A stretch of DNA of 64,000 bases, taken from a virus. The stretch lies in IMG/VR virus record IMGVR_UViG_3300032050_000109, positions 1 through 64,000 of that record; one strand, given 5' to 3'. Below, piece after piece: positions 1-8,256 of the stretch. Below the pieces are notes generated by a model, which worked only from the letters and a program-made list of their open reading frames with translations, was not told the origin of the DNA and made no database searches. The position numbers and the translations under genes are program-made. Within the stretch, counting starts at the first letter, position 1, and each line of letters begins with the position of its first letter.

Positions 1-2
1 AT

Positions 3-77
3 CGTAACATTTCTGAAAAAACAAAAACTCTTACTGATTTTATTGATAGAATTAACACAACTTTCGGATCCATTTAA
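3..77 (+). CDS. C-terminal end of a gene cut by the window edge
   Basis: An open frame with no start inside the window ends at a TAA at 75-77 and would give the C-terminus RNISEKTKTLTDFIDRINTTFGSI-like residues (first part beyond the edge). The next plus-strand ATG lies one base after this stop, an arrangement typical of adjacent phage genes. The stretch is short, so this is only a plausible partial gene with no assignable function. Confidence 0.4.
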   Translation, partial: RNISEKTKTLTDFIDRINTTFGSI

Positions 78-78
78 T

Positions 79-552
79 ATGCCATACAATTTCAATCCAA
101 ACTTTAATAAACATATAAATAATAAAAAGGAATCTTATAAAAATATTAAAAGAACCGGAGAAGAAAACCCTTATTCTAATCCCGACGTGCGTTCAATGAA
201 TAATAATTATAACAATTATAAAAGTCCTAAACTAATTAATTTTATTAATAATGATAATTTTGAAGAAGATGTAAAAATTTATAAACTAGAAGATATTGAC
301 CACCCAAATGGATGGGATTTTAAAGAATTGGATATGTTGGGAGAAATGAATTTTCGTATTGATGATGAATACAAAATGTTTAGTGAAATTGAAATTCCAT
401 CAATAAAAATGGAAAATGAAAAAACAAAAGCCTTCGTCTATAAAACTGACGAAGGCTATGTATTAGAAACAAATAGAAAATACGTTTTTGAAACGTTTAA
501 TAAAATGATTGAATTTATTGATTCAATTCCGATGAATCAGTTAAAGACTTAG
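79..552 (+). CDS. Hypothetical protein, Asn/Lys-rich
   Basis: A protein of 157 residues starting at the ATG at 79 (MPYNFNPNF). The frame is open further upstream to a TTG at 43, but the ATG directly after the stop of the preceding plus-strand frame is the more natural start. The first 60 residues are rich in Asn, Lys and Tyr and look disordered. The second half is acidic and more regular, with a segment around KAFVYKTDEGYVLETN that may be a small beta-hairpin. No family is recognised. It is one of only two or three plus-strand genes here, and its 3' end overlaps the convergent minus-strand gene by 38 bp. A terminator for the opposite strand lies inside its coding sequence. Confidence 0.6.
   Translation: MPYNFNPNFNKHINNKKESYKNIKRTGEENPYSNPDVRSMNNNYNNYKSPKLINFINNDNFEEDVKIYKLEDIDHPNGWDFKELDMLGEMNFRIDDEYKMFSEIEIPSIKMENEKTKAFVYKTDEGYVLETNRKYVFETFNKMIEFIDSIPMNQLKT
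417..457 (-). terminator. Rho-independent terminator of the head operon, inside the convergent gene
   Basis: A perfect 10-bp inverted repeat, AGCCTTCGTC and GACGAAGGCT (429-457) with a 9-nt loop. On the minus strand it is followed by TTTTGTTTTTTC (428 down to 417). It would end transcription of the minus-strand protease/scaffold-region genes about 60 nt after the last stop codon, while lying within the coding sequence of the opposing plus-strand gene. Confidence 0.8.
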
Positions 553-940
553 TGTCGGTTGTCGGAGTGATATCCGCAATTTCAAAATATCTTTCCAAAC
601 GACGACCAACTTCTTCATACAACATTTCTAGTTGTTTTTCAATGGATTTCATTTTTTGTGCTTCTTCGTACATTTTAGCGGCATCACGTTTGATTTCTTT
701 CATGTCACGTTCCACCATCTTAGCTTCCATCCAATCGCCACATTCTTTTAAAGCATAACGTTCGGCCAAGTTAACGGCCTCCATTATTTTTTGAGCGGTA
801 GCATATACTCCCTCAGCTTTTAATCCTTTGCGATATTGATTATAAGCCTTGATAGTTTCAACCATATTTTTCTTTTCATATACGGTAAGTGGAGTATATG
901 CGTGTTCAGTCGAATTTTCTAGTAAATGTTTTAATTTCAT
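515..940 (-). CDS. Coiled-coil protein with capsid-targeting-like leader
   Basis: A 141-residue, highly charged, helical protein encoded 12 bp downstream of the prohead protease. Residues 20-120 are almost entirely predicted helix (repeated E/K/R heptads such as EEAQKMKSIEKQLEMLYEEVGRRLERY), consistent with a coiled coil. The N-terminus MKLKHLLENS has the L-x-E signature cleaved by T4-type prohead proteases. In T4 the gene after the protease encodes the main scaffold gp22, so a prohead core or internal head role is reasonable by position, but there is no recognisable gp22 similarity. The last gene of the minus-strand head operon, it runs into the terminator at 417-457. Confidence 0.8.
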   Translation of the reverse strand: MKLKHLLENSTEHAYTPLTVYEKKNMVETIKAYNQYRKGLKAEGVYATAQKIMEAVNLAERYALKECGDWMEAKMVERDMKEIKRDAAKMYEEAQKMKSIEKQLEMLYEEVGRRLERYFEIADITPTTDTKSLTDSSELNQ

Positions 941-944
941 ACTT

Positions 945-952
945 TATAAATA
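945..952 (-). promoter_or_regulatory. TATTTATA octamer, 4 nt before the 515-940 gene
   Basis: Coding-strand TATTTATA ends 4 nt before the ATG at 940. There is no AAAGG-type ribosome site. Confidence 0.5.
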
Positions 953-1558
953 TTATAGTTCTGATAGAATGTTGTGGATAATTCTTTCAACGTTACTATA
1001 AGGATTAATAATTGTTTTTGATTGATCGACACTTTCATTTATTTTTCCTTGTGGATACATAAACGCTCCTTGTGTACTTGGATTGCTAACAAAATCAAAC
1101 GCTATTAAATCAAAATCGTCTTGTACAACATCTGCGTTTTCTCTCATATCTTTTTTAACAGATCCCAGTCCCCGGCTACTAATTCCCAACAAAATACCAG
1201 CCTTAAGAAGATCTTTCAAAATATTACCACTTGGAGTTGGTAAAATTTCAACCGTACCCATCAAATCTTTACCGTCCCATCCCATGTCAATAATATTATG
1301 ACTAACGTTTTTCAAATTTACAACGGAAGATTCGGGGTGGTCTAATTCACCCATGGCACGACGTTGTTTTACGAAATTGTCCATGTATTTCTCCGATTCT
1401 CTTTTTAAAATTTCGGATGGATATACTCTACCATTTTGATTTTTTGCATCAGCACGTTGAAGAACGCCTGTCACTACCATTTTTCCATCTGAATAAGATT
1501 CATTCAATGACGATTTTTTAAACTCAAATGGTAATACGTCTATTAATACTTGTTTCAT
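953..1558 (-). CDS. 21: Prohead core protein protease (T4 gp21-like)
   Basis: A 201-residue serine protease of the T4 gp21 / herpesvirus-assemblin-like fold (family U9/S78-like), close to the 212 residues of T4 gp21. It matures the prohead by cutting scaffold and internal proteins after Glu in L/I-x-E sites. The family signatures are visible: GELDHPESS with the catalytic His at about residue 74, a Ser in GISSRGLGSV (127-128), and the downstream FDLIAFDFVSNPS segment. It lies just downstream of the portal and two uncharacterised genes, the same general position as in T4 (20-67-68-21). Its presence gives meaning to the L-x-E leaders on several proteins in this window. Confidence 0.93.
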   Translation of the reverse strand: MKQVLIDVLPFEFKKSSLNESYSDGKMVVTGVLQRADAKNQNGRVYPSEILKRESEKYMDNFVKQRRAMGELDHPESSVVNLKNVSHNIIDMGWDGKDLMGTVEILPTPSGNILKDLLKAGILLGISSRGLGSVKKDMRENADVVQDDFDLIAFDFVSNPSTQGAFMYPQGKINESVDQSKTIINPYSNVERIIHNILSEL

Positions 1559-1559
1559 A

Positions 1560-2579
1560 TTATACTTTTACTTGTGTAGGAGATTGTTGTTGATTCTTAG
1601 AAGAAGTTTCGTCTGGTGTTTTTGAAGCTTCTTCTTCATCGGAAGTCACCGTATTTGTTGGTGTAGCCGATTGTTGTGGACTTACCAATGCCTGAGACTT
1701 AGCTACCTGATATTTATCTTTAGGTTTAAGCTCCGCTGTGCCTAATATTTTTATTGAAAATCCGGGTTTAATGAAAAACTTAGCAACCTTTTGTTTATTT
1801 TCTTCACGTCCTATTATAATAATAACATATCTATCATAGTAGTAATCTATTGCTACACCTGTAACATTTATTGTATAATCTGTTTCTGGTTGCTTATATC
1901 CTTTGCTAGCTCTTACCACTATTTTTTTACCCAAAATTTTATCTTGAATAGTTTTTTGTAAATTGTTTTTTAAAGATTCTGTGCTACTTTTTAATTTGGT
2001 ATCAAACGACGTGAAATCTGGTAAAACATCATAATTTTTAATATTAACCGACGGTTGAACAGCCGATTGTGTGGGTGGTGTAACAGATTGTTGTTTGAGT
2101 GGTTGAACTGAATTGGTTGGTAAAGACTGTTTAACGTTTTGTTGTAAAGGTTTTTGTCCTTCTTGTTCGTATTTCAATCCATTAAAACCTTCGGTTACAG
2201 GCAGATTGCCTTGTTTATATCCTATTAAATTTGGATCAATGTTGGGATCGTTGTGTTGCACCAATCCATTCTTGTCAAAATATGTATTGGTTGGTTCTAT
2301 ATTAAAAGATGGTGTTGTATATGAAGGTTGACTATAAACTTGATTTTCTAATTTAAAATTTGGACTCTTTTTAATATTTTTTGCTAATTTATAACCCAAT
2401 TGATTATAAGTTGAAGGACGAGTGCCTCTTTTTGAAAATGCAAATGGCGTTCTAGCAGCATCTCCTCCTACCGCAACAGGACCCGATGCTACAGGAGCCG
2501 TACCAGTCATACTAGCTTCGTTTTTAACTTTTAACTTATGTAAAAGTTCTTTAATTTTCTTTTTTAGATGTACCTTCAT
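1560..2579 (-). CDS. Hypothetical head-region protein, Gln/Pro/Ser-rich
   Basis: A 339-residue protein between the protease and the portal-side gene. The N-terminus is a short lysine-rich helix, followed by a low-complexity stretch (residues about 20-190: TGTAPVASGPVAVGG, then many Q, P, N and S) that should be disordered. A compact region at about 190-290 has alternating beta-like segments (GKKIVVRASKGYKQPETDYTI, DRYVIIIIGREENKQKVAKFFIKPG), and the tail is again disordered. It overlaps the upstream gene by 29 bp. Position suggests a head or prohead-core role (the slot of T4 67/68), but no similarity is evident and the function is unknown. Confidence 0.75.
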   Translation of the reverse strand: MKVHLKKKIKELLHKLKVKNEASMTGTAPVASGPVAVGGDAARTPFAFSKRGTRPSTYNQLGYKLAKNIKKSPNFKLENQVYSQPSYTTPSFNIEPTNTYFDKNGLVQHNDPNIDPNLIGYKQGNLPVTEGFNGLKYEQEGQKPLQQNVKQSLPTNSVQPLKQQSVTPPTQSAVQPSVNIKNYDVLPDFTSFDTKLKSSTESLKNNLQKTIQDKILGKKIVVRASKGYKQPETDYTINVTGVAIDYYYDRYVIIIIGREENKQKVAKFFIKPGFSIKILGTAELKPKDKYQVAKSQALVSPQQSATPTNTVTSDEEEASKTPDETSSKNQQQSPTQVKV

Positions 2580-3435
2580 TCTTTAACTTTTCAAGTTCTT
2601 CAACTAATTCGTATGCATTCAACAATGAAGTTAACTGATTTTCTTTTACCACACCCGCAACGTTTTTATTTGAAAACTGATTAACAACTTCTGTTATTTT
2701 AATTTTAACCACATCGGAATTTACAGTTTGTAAATTTTCTTTCAATAAAATGCTTATTCTTTTATACTCTTCATTTACAAATTTAGTAAATTTACTTGAA
2801 TTACTAATATTTGTAATGTATTCTTTAAGTAGTTTCTTTTGTGAAGGTAACAAATTACTATACTTAGTGTTAAAATTTTCAATCAAGAATTTATATGCTA
2901 ACAATCTTACTTCTGCACTCTGACTTCCATAAACATCCAAACTTTCTTCACTATTCTTTTTTTCTTTAGTTAAATTTTCAACGATATATTCTCTGGACTC
3001 GACTAACTCTTTTATATCAAACTTAACTTCACATTCTACTTGATTTTCAAATAGTTTATAAATAGAAGCGTATAATTTATAATTGGGAATCTTGTTCTTC
3101 AAAAATTCATCAATATTGTACTTTTCTTTTATTTCTTTGATTACGTTATATTTTTGTTTGTTCAATTCACGTTCATCTAATTTTGAACGTGTTTGTAAAA
3201 CAACATTTAAAATACGATCTGCGGATGTGGTATCTTTGCTGGTTTGATGCAAAACAAAATTGTATAACTGTGCTTCTTTACCAAGCTCTTTACTTTCGTG
3301 AAAGTATTTAAACATTAAATTTTTAGTAAATGATTCATCTCTACCCGCCAAAATATCTGCAGTAATTTGACGCGTAAGAAGTTCAAACAATATTCCAGCA
3401 TTCTTAAATTTTGAATGTTTTGCTTTCTTATGCAT
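2551..3435 (-). CDS. Hypothetical helical protein next to the portal gene
   Basis: A 294-residue, lysine- and glutamate-rich, largely helical protein beginning MHKKAKHSKFKNAGILFELLTRQ. It has no recognisable enzyme motif or membrane segment. It sits directly downstream of the portal gene and upstream of the protease in the head cluster, so a head-assembly role is likely by context only. The start is set by the ATG at 3435, 15 nt downstream of a TATTTATA octamer, and the 3' end overlaps the next gene by 29 bp. Helices near the C-terminus (LLNAYELVEELEKLKNEG) may form a short coiled coil. Confidence 0.75.
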   Translation of the reverse strand: MHKKAKHSKFKNAGILFELLTRQITADILAGRDESFTKNLMFKYFHESKELGKEAQLYNFVLHQTSKDTTSADRILNVVLQTRSKLDERELNKQKYNVIKEIKEKYNIDEFLKNKIPNYKLYASIYKLFENQVECEVKFDIKELVESREYIVENLTKEKKNSEESLDVYGSQSAEVRLLAYKFLIENFNTKYSNLLPSQKKLLKEYITNISNSSKFTKFVNEEYKRISILLKENLQTVNSDVVKIKITEVVNQFSNKNVAGVVKENQLTSLLNAYELVEELEKLKNEGTSKKEN

Positions 3436-3450
3436 AATATTAATATTATT

Positions 3451-3458
3451 TATAAATA
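3451..3458 (-). promoter_or_regulatory. TATTTATA octamer upstream of the 2551-3435 gene
   Basis: The octamer lies 15 nt before the ATG. The surrounding TATTTATAAATA also contains the canonical T4 late-promoter octamer TATAAATA on the coding strand. Confidence 0.45.
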
Positions 3459-3491
3459 TATAAGAACTATTTAAATATATAGTATTTGTAT

Positions 3492-5435
3492 TTATTCTTT
3501 TATATTTCTTTCATCCATAAAGGATTTTTCGTTTCCCTCTCTTAAAATTTGTTTTTCTTGATCAACTGTATTTAACATATCATTAAGTCCTGACAACGAT
3601 TCCAATGATAATGGAGATTTGTTTTTATATTTGTGTGTTACTGATAGATCACTTCGTCTGTTATTTTCTAGCGTACCCAAGGGATCCTCTCCAAACCGAT
3701 ATTTACGAGCATCTTTTCTACCACTTTGATCTCTTTCGGACAATTTTGGAGGAGTTGACCCCGCAGCTCCAGTTGGTTCTTTAGATGGTTCTTTAGATGG
3801 TTCTTTAGTTGGTTCTTTTTGGGGTTCTTCTTTTTTATTACCTGATAGTTCTGAATTTATATCGGAATCTCCTGTGGGTAATCCACTGTCAGAGGGAGGT
3901 TCATCTCCTCCACCTTCTCCATCCGTTTTTTCTTCACTTGATTGCAAAAACTTAATCGCCGGATCATTACCTTCGTCTTCAATTTGCTTAAATCTATAAG
4001 TACCTTTAGCATCATCGACTAATTGTTTTTGTAACTCTATCATGTTTTGATCACTTAAACCAAACACGTTTTCATAAATCCACTTTTTGCTAAAAAACTT
4101 ATTTTCTTGCATGTCTTTAGATACTTCAACTTTACTCTTCCAAACATCTATTTTTTCTTTTTCAAAAATAGTAGATGGATTGGTCAACTCTAACGTAAAA
4201 TCAACAAGTGATTCATCGCGATATCCTTGACTGTATAAATGAATTAAGGCAATCTTATTTAATTCACTTACAATAATTCTCTGTATACGTTGAATCGTTC
4301 TAGCAAAACGAATATCTTCAGCCGCTAACGTAGCTTTACCACTTAAACTTTCATCGTATCCTAAAAATGCTTTTGGAATCTTAAGTGCGGCCATCATCTT
4401 ATTGCGAAGATATTCAATATCGTCTGTACCTGTCCACTCCAATCCGGGCAAATTATCAATGCTTGTACCACTATCACTACCACGAACTGGCAAGAAGAAA
4501 TCTTCAACCATGTTTTGTAAATTGAAACGTAAATTGTAATCGCCTGTTTGTTGATCTACATATGGAACCTTTTTCATCTGAGTCATAATTCGTTCCATAT
4601 GATTGTCAACTTCATTTGGAGGAATATTGCCGATATCAACTTTGAAGATACGTTTTTCAGGAGCACGCATGATACGATGAATTAACATTGCATCTTCCAT
4701 CAAACTCAATTGTTTCCAAACCCGACGAGCACCTTCCAACATACTCTTACCGTATGGCAAGAAGTTACTATCACTTAATAATCTAAAATGTGCAATTTGA
4801 TAATTTTCAAGATCTTCCATTTTATTGCCATATGGAAGATTAACTTGAAATTTTACAAAATTTTTGTTTTGCAAATGTGCATTTTCAACTCGGGTGACAT
4901 AATAAGTGCTTAACGGTTCAACCATATATACACCGTATTCCGGACTAATATGTAAACGAAGATAAAAATCTCCATATTTAACCATACACCGAGTCCAACT
5001 CCATAGATTAAATTCAATATTTAGAATATCATAAAATAAGTTATGAAGTATGTTTTTAATTTCATCATTACTGGATTTAATTTGTAAAATTTCCCCCATT
5101 TCATCTCGCGTGGTACATTCATCGGCATAGATATCCAAAGCAGATGCTAGAATTGGATCCATGTCCATCGTATCATAGTCACGAAATAGTTCTACACGAC
5201 TGCTTTGATATGATAGATTGAAATCTCTGGTATATTGATTATATGAAGTAGTACGTAATCTATTAAAACGATCTCTTAAACTATTACGATCCGTGGCATA
5301 TTGAATTTCATCGGTATCAACTACCTTTAACTTTTTACCGCCAATGTTTCTAACAATTACATCGTTTGAAAACAAACGTTTCAAACGTGCAAACAATGAA
5401 CGATTTCTTAATTCCTGAAATGATTGATCAGCCAT
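3492..5435 (-). CDS. 20: Portal protein (T4 gp20-like)
   Basis: A 647-residue portal vertex protein. Twelve copies would form the channel through which the terminase packages DNA and to which the neck attaches. Clear gp20-family stretches include ELFRDYDTMDMDPILASALDIYADE (about 83-107), the region LSDSNFLPYGKSMLEGARRVWKQLSLMEDAM, and KIPKAFLGYDESLSGKATLAAED. It is longer than T4 gp20 (524 residues) because of a disordered C-terminal extension from about residue 490, which is acidic and Gly-rich and then carries four KEP[TS]-type repeats (KEPTKEPSKEPSKEPT). The gene lies between terminase and protease, as in T4. The extension is probably flexible and is not needed for the portal fold. Confidence 0.96.
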   Translation of the reverse strand: MADQSFQELRNRSLFARLKRLFSNDVIVRNIGGKKLKVVDTDEIQYATDRNSLRDRFNRLRTTSYNQYTRDFNLSYQSSRVELFRDYDTMDMDPILASALDIYADECTTRDEMGEILQIKSSNDEIKNILHNLFYDILNIEFNLWSWTRCMVKYGDFYLRLHISPEYGVYMVEPLSTYYVTRVENAHLQNKNFVKFQVNLPYGNKMEDLENYQIAHFRLLSDSNFLPYGKSMLEGARRVWKQLSLMEDAMLIHRIMRAPEKRIFKVDIGNIPPNEVDNHMERIMTQMKKVPYVDQQTGDYNLRFNLQNMVEDFFLPVRGSDSGTSIDNLPGLEWTGTDDIEYLRNKMMAALKIPKAFLGYDESLSGKATLAAEDIRFARTIQRIQRIIVSELNKIALIHLYSQGYRDESLVDFTLELTNPSTIFEKEKIDVWKSKVEVSKDMQENKFFSKKWIYENVFGLSDQNMIELQKQLVDDAKGTYRFKQIEDEGNDPAIKFLQSSEEKTDGEGGGDEPPSDSGLPTGDSDINSELSGNKKEEPQKEPTKEPSKEPSKEPTGAAGSTPPKLSERDQSGRKDARKYRFGEDPLGTLENNRRSDLSVTHKYKNKSPLSLESLSGLNDMLNTVDQEKQILREGNEKSFMDERNIKE

Positions 5436-5458
5436 ATATTATTCTATTATATAAGTAT

Positions 5459-6652
5459 TTACAATAACCAAGTTAAACTTTCTTTTTTATCATTAACGGA
5501 AAATTCAAGTGTCTTTTGATAATCCGGTATAGAGCTAATTTCTCTAGGTAATATTACAGGACTTGTTACTTTGGATATTTTAGAAATCATAGCTTTATTA
5601 TATGCAATTTGATCGTTTCTAAGCCTCAAAGCAGTTTCACGAACCCATAATCCTATACCAATAGACATCACCAAATCGTCGTTATAACCTCTCATCGCTT
5701 CGGCTTTCGGTCCGTTCCAAATAAATACATTCAATTCTTCGTATAACCGTTTTGATTTGATTATAACTTGTTTTTGTCTAAAAAATAACTCTAAATTACT
5801 CACTATTAATGGTCTATTTTTACTCGTTGTTGTAAACCCAGCGACTAATTTTTTATCTTGCGCGTGTAATTTATTACTATAAGACTTTTCTACATCTACA
5901 ATAGTAAGATCGGTTGCACTATAAAACGTATTCTGATAGTCTCTATCTATAATCTGTTGAAGAGTTCCCCATCCTACGTTGTTATTTTCTACAACTAACA
6001 ATGCGTTATTATATTCAGTAGCTACACTGACTAATAAATTACCGTAATCTTTAGTGGTTAGTTGACCTTTGTATTCAGCCACTTGTTCCATTGTTTCAAT
6101 GTCAATAACATGAAATGCACTAAAATCTCCACCATCTCCTCTAGCACAATCCGCCGTCAATATGTAGTTTTTGCTGTAATTTGGATAATCCCAGATCCAT
6201 AAATCTTGATTGTTACCACGTTTTTCTATAGGATCTTTTAAATATGTTTGTTTGTAAAACTCAAGAACATCTACACTAACAACTTGATTACCAGAAGTAG
6301 AAAAATCACAATTATGTGAAACAATTCCATCTACATTAAAAATATTACCACCTGATACATTTACTATATCATACAAATCAATCGTGTTTTCAAATTTTTC
6401 TATTGATACAACAACCACCTCTATACCATCAACTCCTGATATTTTTGATCCAATACTGATATCATGAGATCGAACCTCGACGTTGTTGTAAATAAATGAA
6501 TGATTATCCGAACATTTTATTATTTTTCCGTTACTCAATAAAATGGTATAATAACAATCTTTTTTTACTTTTCTGATTCCAAAAAAATCCTGATATCCAG
6601 TCGGAGTCAAAATCTGAAATCTAGTATTTAGTTTAATTTTCGAATGATTCAT
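5459..6652 (-). CDS. 17: Split-intein C-part plus terminase large subunit C-terminal half (nuclease)
   Basis: The 397-residue product has two parts. Residues 1-114 are the C-terminal part of a split intein: a start (KIKLNTRFQILTPTGY), a block-B-like CSDNHSF (His51), and the splice end NVDGIVSHN|C (Asn114, Cys115). From Cys115 on it is the terminase C-terminal extein with the RNase-H-fold nuclease: TADCARGDGGDF (Asp168), an acidic strand LLVVENNNVGWG, and the late NDDLVMSIGIGLWV. The resemblance is to the atypically split TerL inteins such as AceL-TerL, which have a very short N-part and a roughly 100-residue C-part. After trans-splicing with the product of 7411-8256, a 529-residue terminase would result (T4 gp17 is 610). 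The gene overlaps the endonuclease gene by 4 bp. Confidence 0.9.
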   Translation of the reverse strand: MNHSKIKLNTRFQILTPTGYQDFFGIRKVKKDCYYTILLSNGKIIKCSDNHSFIYNNVEVRSHDISIGSKISGVDGIEVVVVSIEKFENTIDLYDIVNVSGGNIFNVDGIVSHNCDFSTSGNQVVSVDVLEFYKQTYLKDPIEKRGNNQDLWIWDYPNYSKNYILTADCARGDGGDFSAFHVIDIETMEQVAEYKGQLTTKDYGNLLVSVATEYNNALLVVENNNVGWGTLQQIIDRDYQNTFYSATDLTIVDVEKSYSNKLHAQDKKLVAGFTTTSKNRPLIVSNLELFFRQKQVIIKSKRLYEELNVFIWNGPKAEAMRGYNDDLVMSIGIGLWVRETALRLRNDQIAYNKAMISKISKVTSPVILPREISSIPDYQKTLEFSVNDKKESLTWLL

Positions 6653-7407
6653 ATGTCAATCGTGAACAATTTACACCCTAATAAATTTTTAATTTCATTT
6701 TCTCGTTGGAAATCTCGTTGTTTCAATTTACCATTTTTATAGTGTCTTTTTTCATATATTTCCAACACGACGTTATTTTTCTCATCATATGCATCCAACC
6801 AATAACCAAGTTCTTTAAGAAAAACCTCACCTCCGTTTTCAGCATGTCTAAATGTATATCCATGTTTATTACCAAATTCCTCTATCAGTTGTATTGATCT
6901 CTTGTTATAACGGGGTATAATTTGTCCTTTTGTTTCTGATAGATACTTTAACGCGGATACTCTCATTTTTTGTTTTGTTTCCGGAGTGTGTGATTTACCG
7001 GTCTGGGTTTTATGATATTCAGGACATCTACGACAATATTTAGTCCATGTTATTTTTTTTCCACATTGACATTTCAATTTTATTAAATCGTAGTTATGTT
7101 CAACAATAAAACGAATTCGGTACGAAAAACTATACCATCCCTTGTAACTTTGTTGTTGTTTAAATGATTTTTCTAGAATCTCCGTATGAAAAAGAATAGA
7201 TTTGTATAATTTTGGATTTTGTTTCATCAAAGTTCTATTCTTTGCACGACCAAATAAAAATTTATAATAATCGTTTTTTAACAATTCGGATTTTGTTTCC
7301 TCGGTTGAATATAAATCTGTTTCACAACTTAATTGTTGTTTGATTTTATTCCATCCTATAGATGCATAATTTTTAGGCATATGCGTATGAGTCGCAATCA
7401 CATTCAT
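6649..7407 (-). CDS. Free-standing homing endonuclease, Vsr-like (EDxHD-type), inside the fractured terminase gene
   Basis: A 252-residue protein inserted exactly between the two terminase halves, 3 bp after the stop of the N-terminal half and overlapping the C-terminal half by 4 bp. A cysteine cluster (CQCGKKITWTKYCRRC, about 128-143) probably binds zinc. It is followed by a NUMOD-like DNA-binding segment (SHTPETKQKMRVSALKYL). The C-terminal domain (GYWLDAYDEKNNVVLEIYEKRHY, then NEIKNLLGCKLFTIDI) resembles the Vsr-like endonuclease fold of homing enzymes found in fractured phage genes. It most likely cuts uninterrupted terminase alleles and spreads the interruption. The family call rests on motif reading. 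Context makes a homing role very likely. Confidence 0.8.
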   Translation of the reverse strand: MNVIATHTHMPKNYASIGWNKIKQQLSCETDLYSTEETKSELLKNDYYKFLFGRAKNRTLMKQNPKLYKSILFHTEILEKSFKQQQSYKGWYSFSYRIRFIVEHNYDLIKLKCQCGKKITWTKYCRRCPEYHKTQTGKSHTPETKQKMRVSALKYLSETKGQIIPRYNKRSIQLIEEFGNKHGYTFRHAENGGEVFLKELGYWLDAYDEKNNVVLEIYEKRHYKNGKLKQRDFQRENEIKNLLGCKLFTIDI

Positions 7408-7410
7408 GTA

Positions 7411-8256
7411 TTATACATATAATTGTAAATCCCCAGAATATAACTTTTCCAAAGAAATATCAAATTCTTTTCCAGACAATTTATCTTTAACTCTAACAAC
7501 AGAGTCTCCCCATAGACAATCACATTCTTGTGCGGCTCCTTTCACACCCGACAATTCTGTTTGTTTATCTCTCCAAGTCTGGTCTCTTTCTGGATGTAAA
7601 TGCCATGGCAATCGTATAGTCTTGAAGTTATTTTTACCTTCTTCAGCTTCAACCCAAGTTTTATGGAAGAAGTTACCAACGCCGTTGGGAGTACTTAATA
7701 TAATAGCTCTACCACCGGTAGATAATGTATATTGAGCAGACAGCCAAATTTCCTCAATACCATCGATAAATGCAGCTTCGTCAATAATTAGTAATGATAG
7801 AGCTGATGAACGACCTGCGGTACCGGCAGATGATACCGCTTTGATTTGAGATCCATTCTTCAATCGTAATGATAATCTATTGTCTTCTACACAAGGAACT
7901 TTCAACCAACTTGGAAGATTATCATTTGCAAATCTTACTTTGGTAACGATTTCTTTTGCGGTTTCTTGAGTAATACTAATACAAAGAATATTCTTATCAT
8001 TGTGGAACGTCATTAACCACAAACTATATGCGGCGGTAAGAGTACTAATACCCATCTGACGACTTTTAAGAACAATGTTTAATTGATTATCAACAAACTC
8101 TTCCAAAGCCTCTTCTTGAAATGGGTATAGTTCAAATCCAACTGTTCCTCTTATAGGATGTTGAATCTTAACGTACTTTTTCATGAAGTATATAGGATCT
8201 TCTATACACTTCTTATACTCACTTTTTATTATTTCTCTGAGATTTTGCTGACTCAT
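7411..8256 (-). CDS. 17: Terminase large subunit N-terminal half (ATPase) plus split-intein N-part
   Basis: 281 residues. Residues 1-246 are the packaging ATPase with a Walker A-like SRQMGIST (65-72), Walker B LLIIDEAAF (155-163), and the coupling motif STPNG (about 188-192). From Cys247 (CLWGDSVVRVKDK) the sequence changes to the first splicing block of an intein and stops after 35 residues. This half therefore lacks the nuclease and depends on protein trans-splicing with the product of 5459-6652. The joined extein would read AAQECD|CDFSTSGN across the splice point. The start overlaps the upstream zinc-finger gene by 38 bp. Both halves retain intact active-site motifs, which argues that splicing works. 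Confidence 0.93.
   Translation of the reverse strand: MSQQNLREIIKSEYKKCIEDPIYFMKKYVKIQHPIRGTVGFELYPFQEEALEEFVDNQLNIVLKSRQMGISTLTAAYSLWLMTFHNDKNILCISITQETAKEIVTKVRFANDNLPSWLKVPCVEDNRLSLRLKNGSQIKAVSSAGTAGRSSALSLLIIDEAAFIDGIEEIWLSAQYTLSTGGRAIILSTPNGVGNFFHKTWVEAEEGKNNFKTIRLPWHLHPERDQTWRDKQTELSGVKGAAQECDCLWGDSVVRVKDKLSGKEFDISLEKLYSGDLQLYV

Noticed and set aside
43-78. TTG start at 43 for the first plus-strand gene
   Set aside because: The ATG at 79 directly follows the stop of another frame and gives a more natural N-terminus.
552-758. Plus-strand frame opposite the coiled-coil gene, and similar antisense frames throughout
   Set aside because: They lie fully inside well-supported minus-strand genes, have shadow-type composition and no start signals.
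1560-2579. L-x-E leader on the 339-residue head-region protein
   Set aside because: The first glutamates are in KKKIKELLHKLKVKNEAS, and the only L/I-x-E match (I-K-E) lies in a lysine-rich helix unlike the other leaders.
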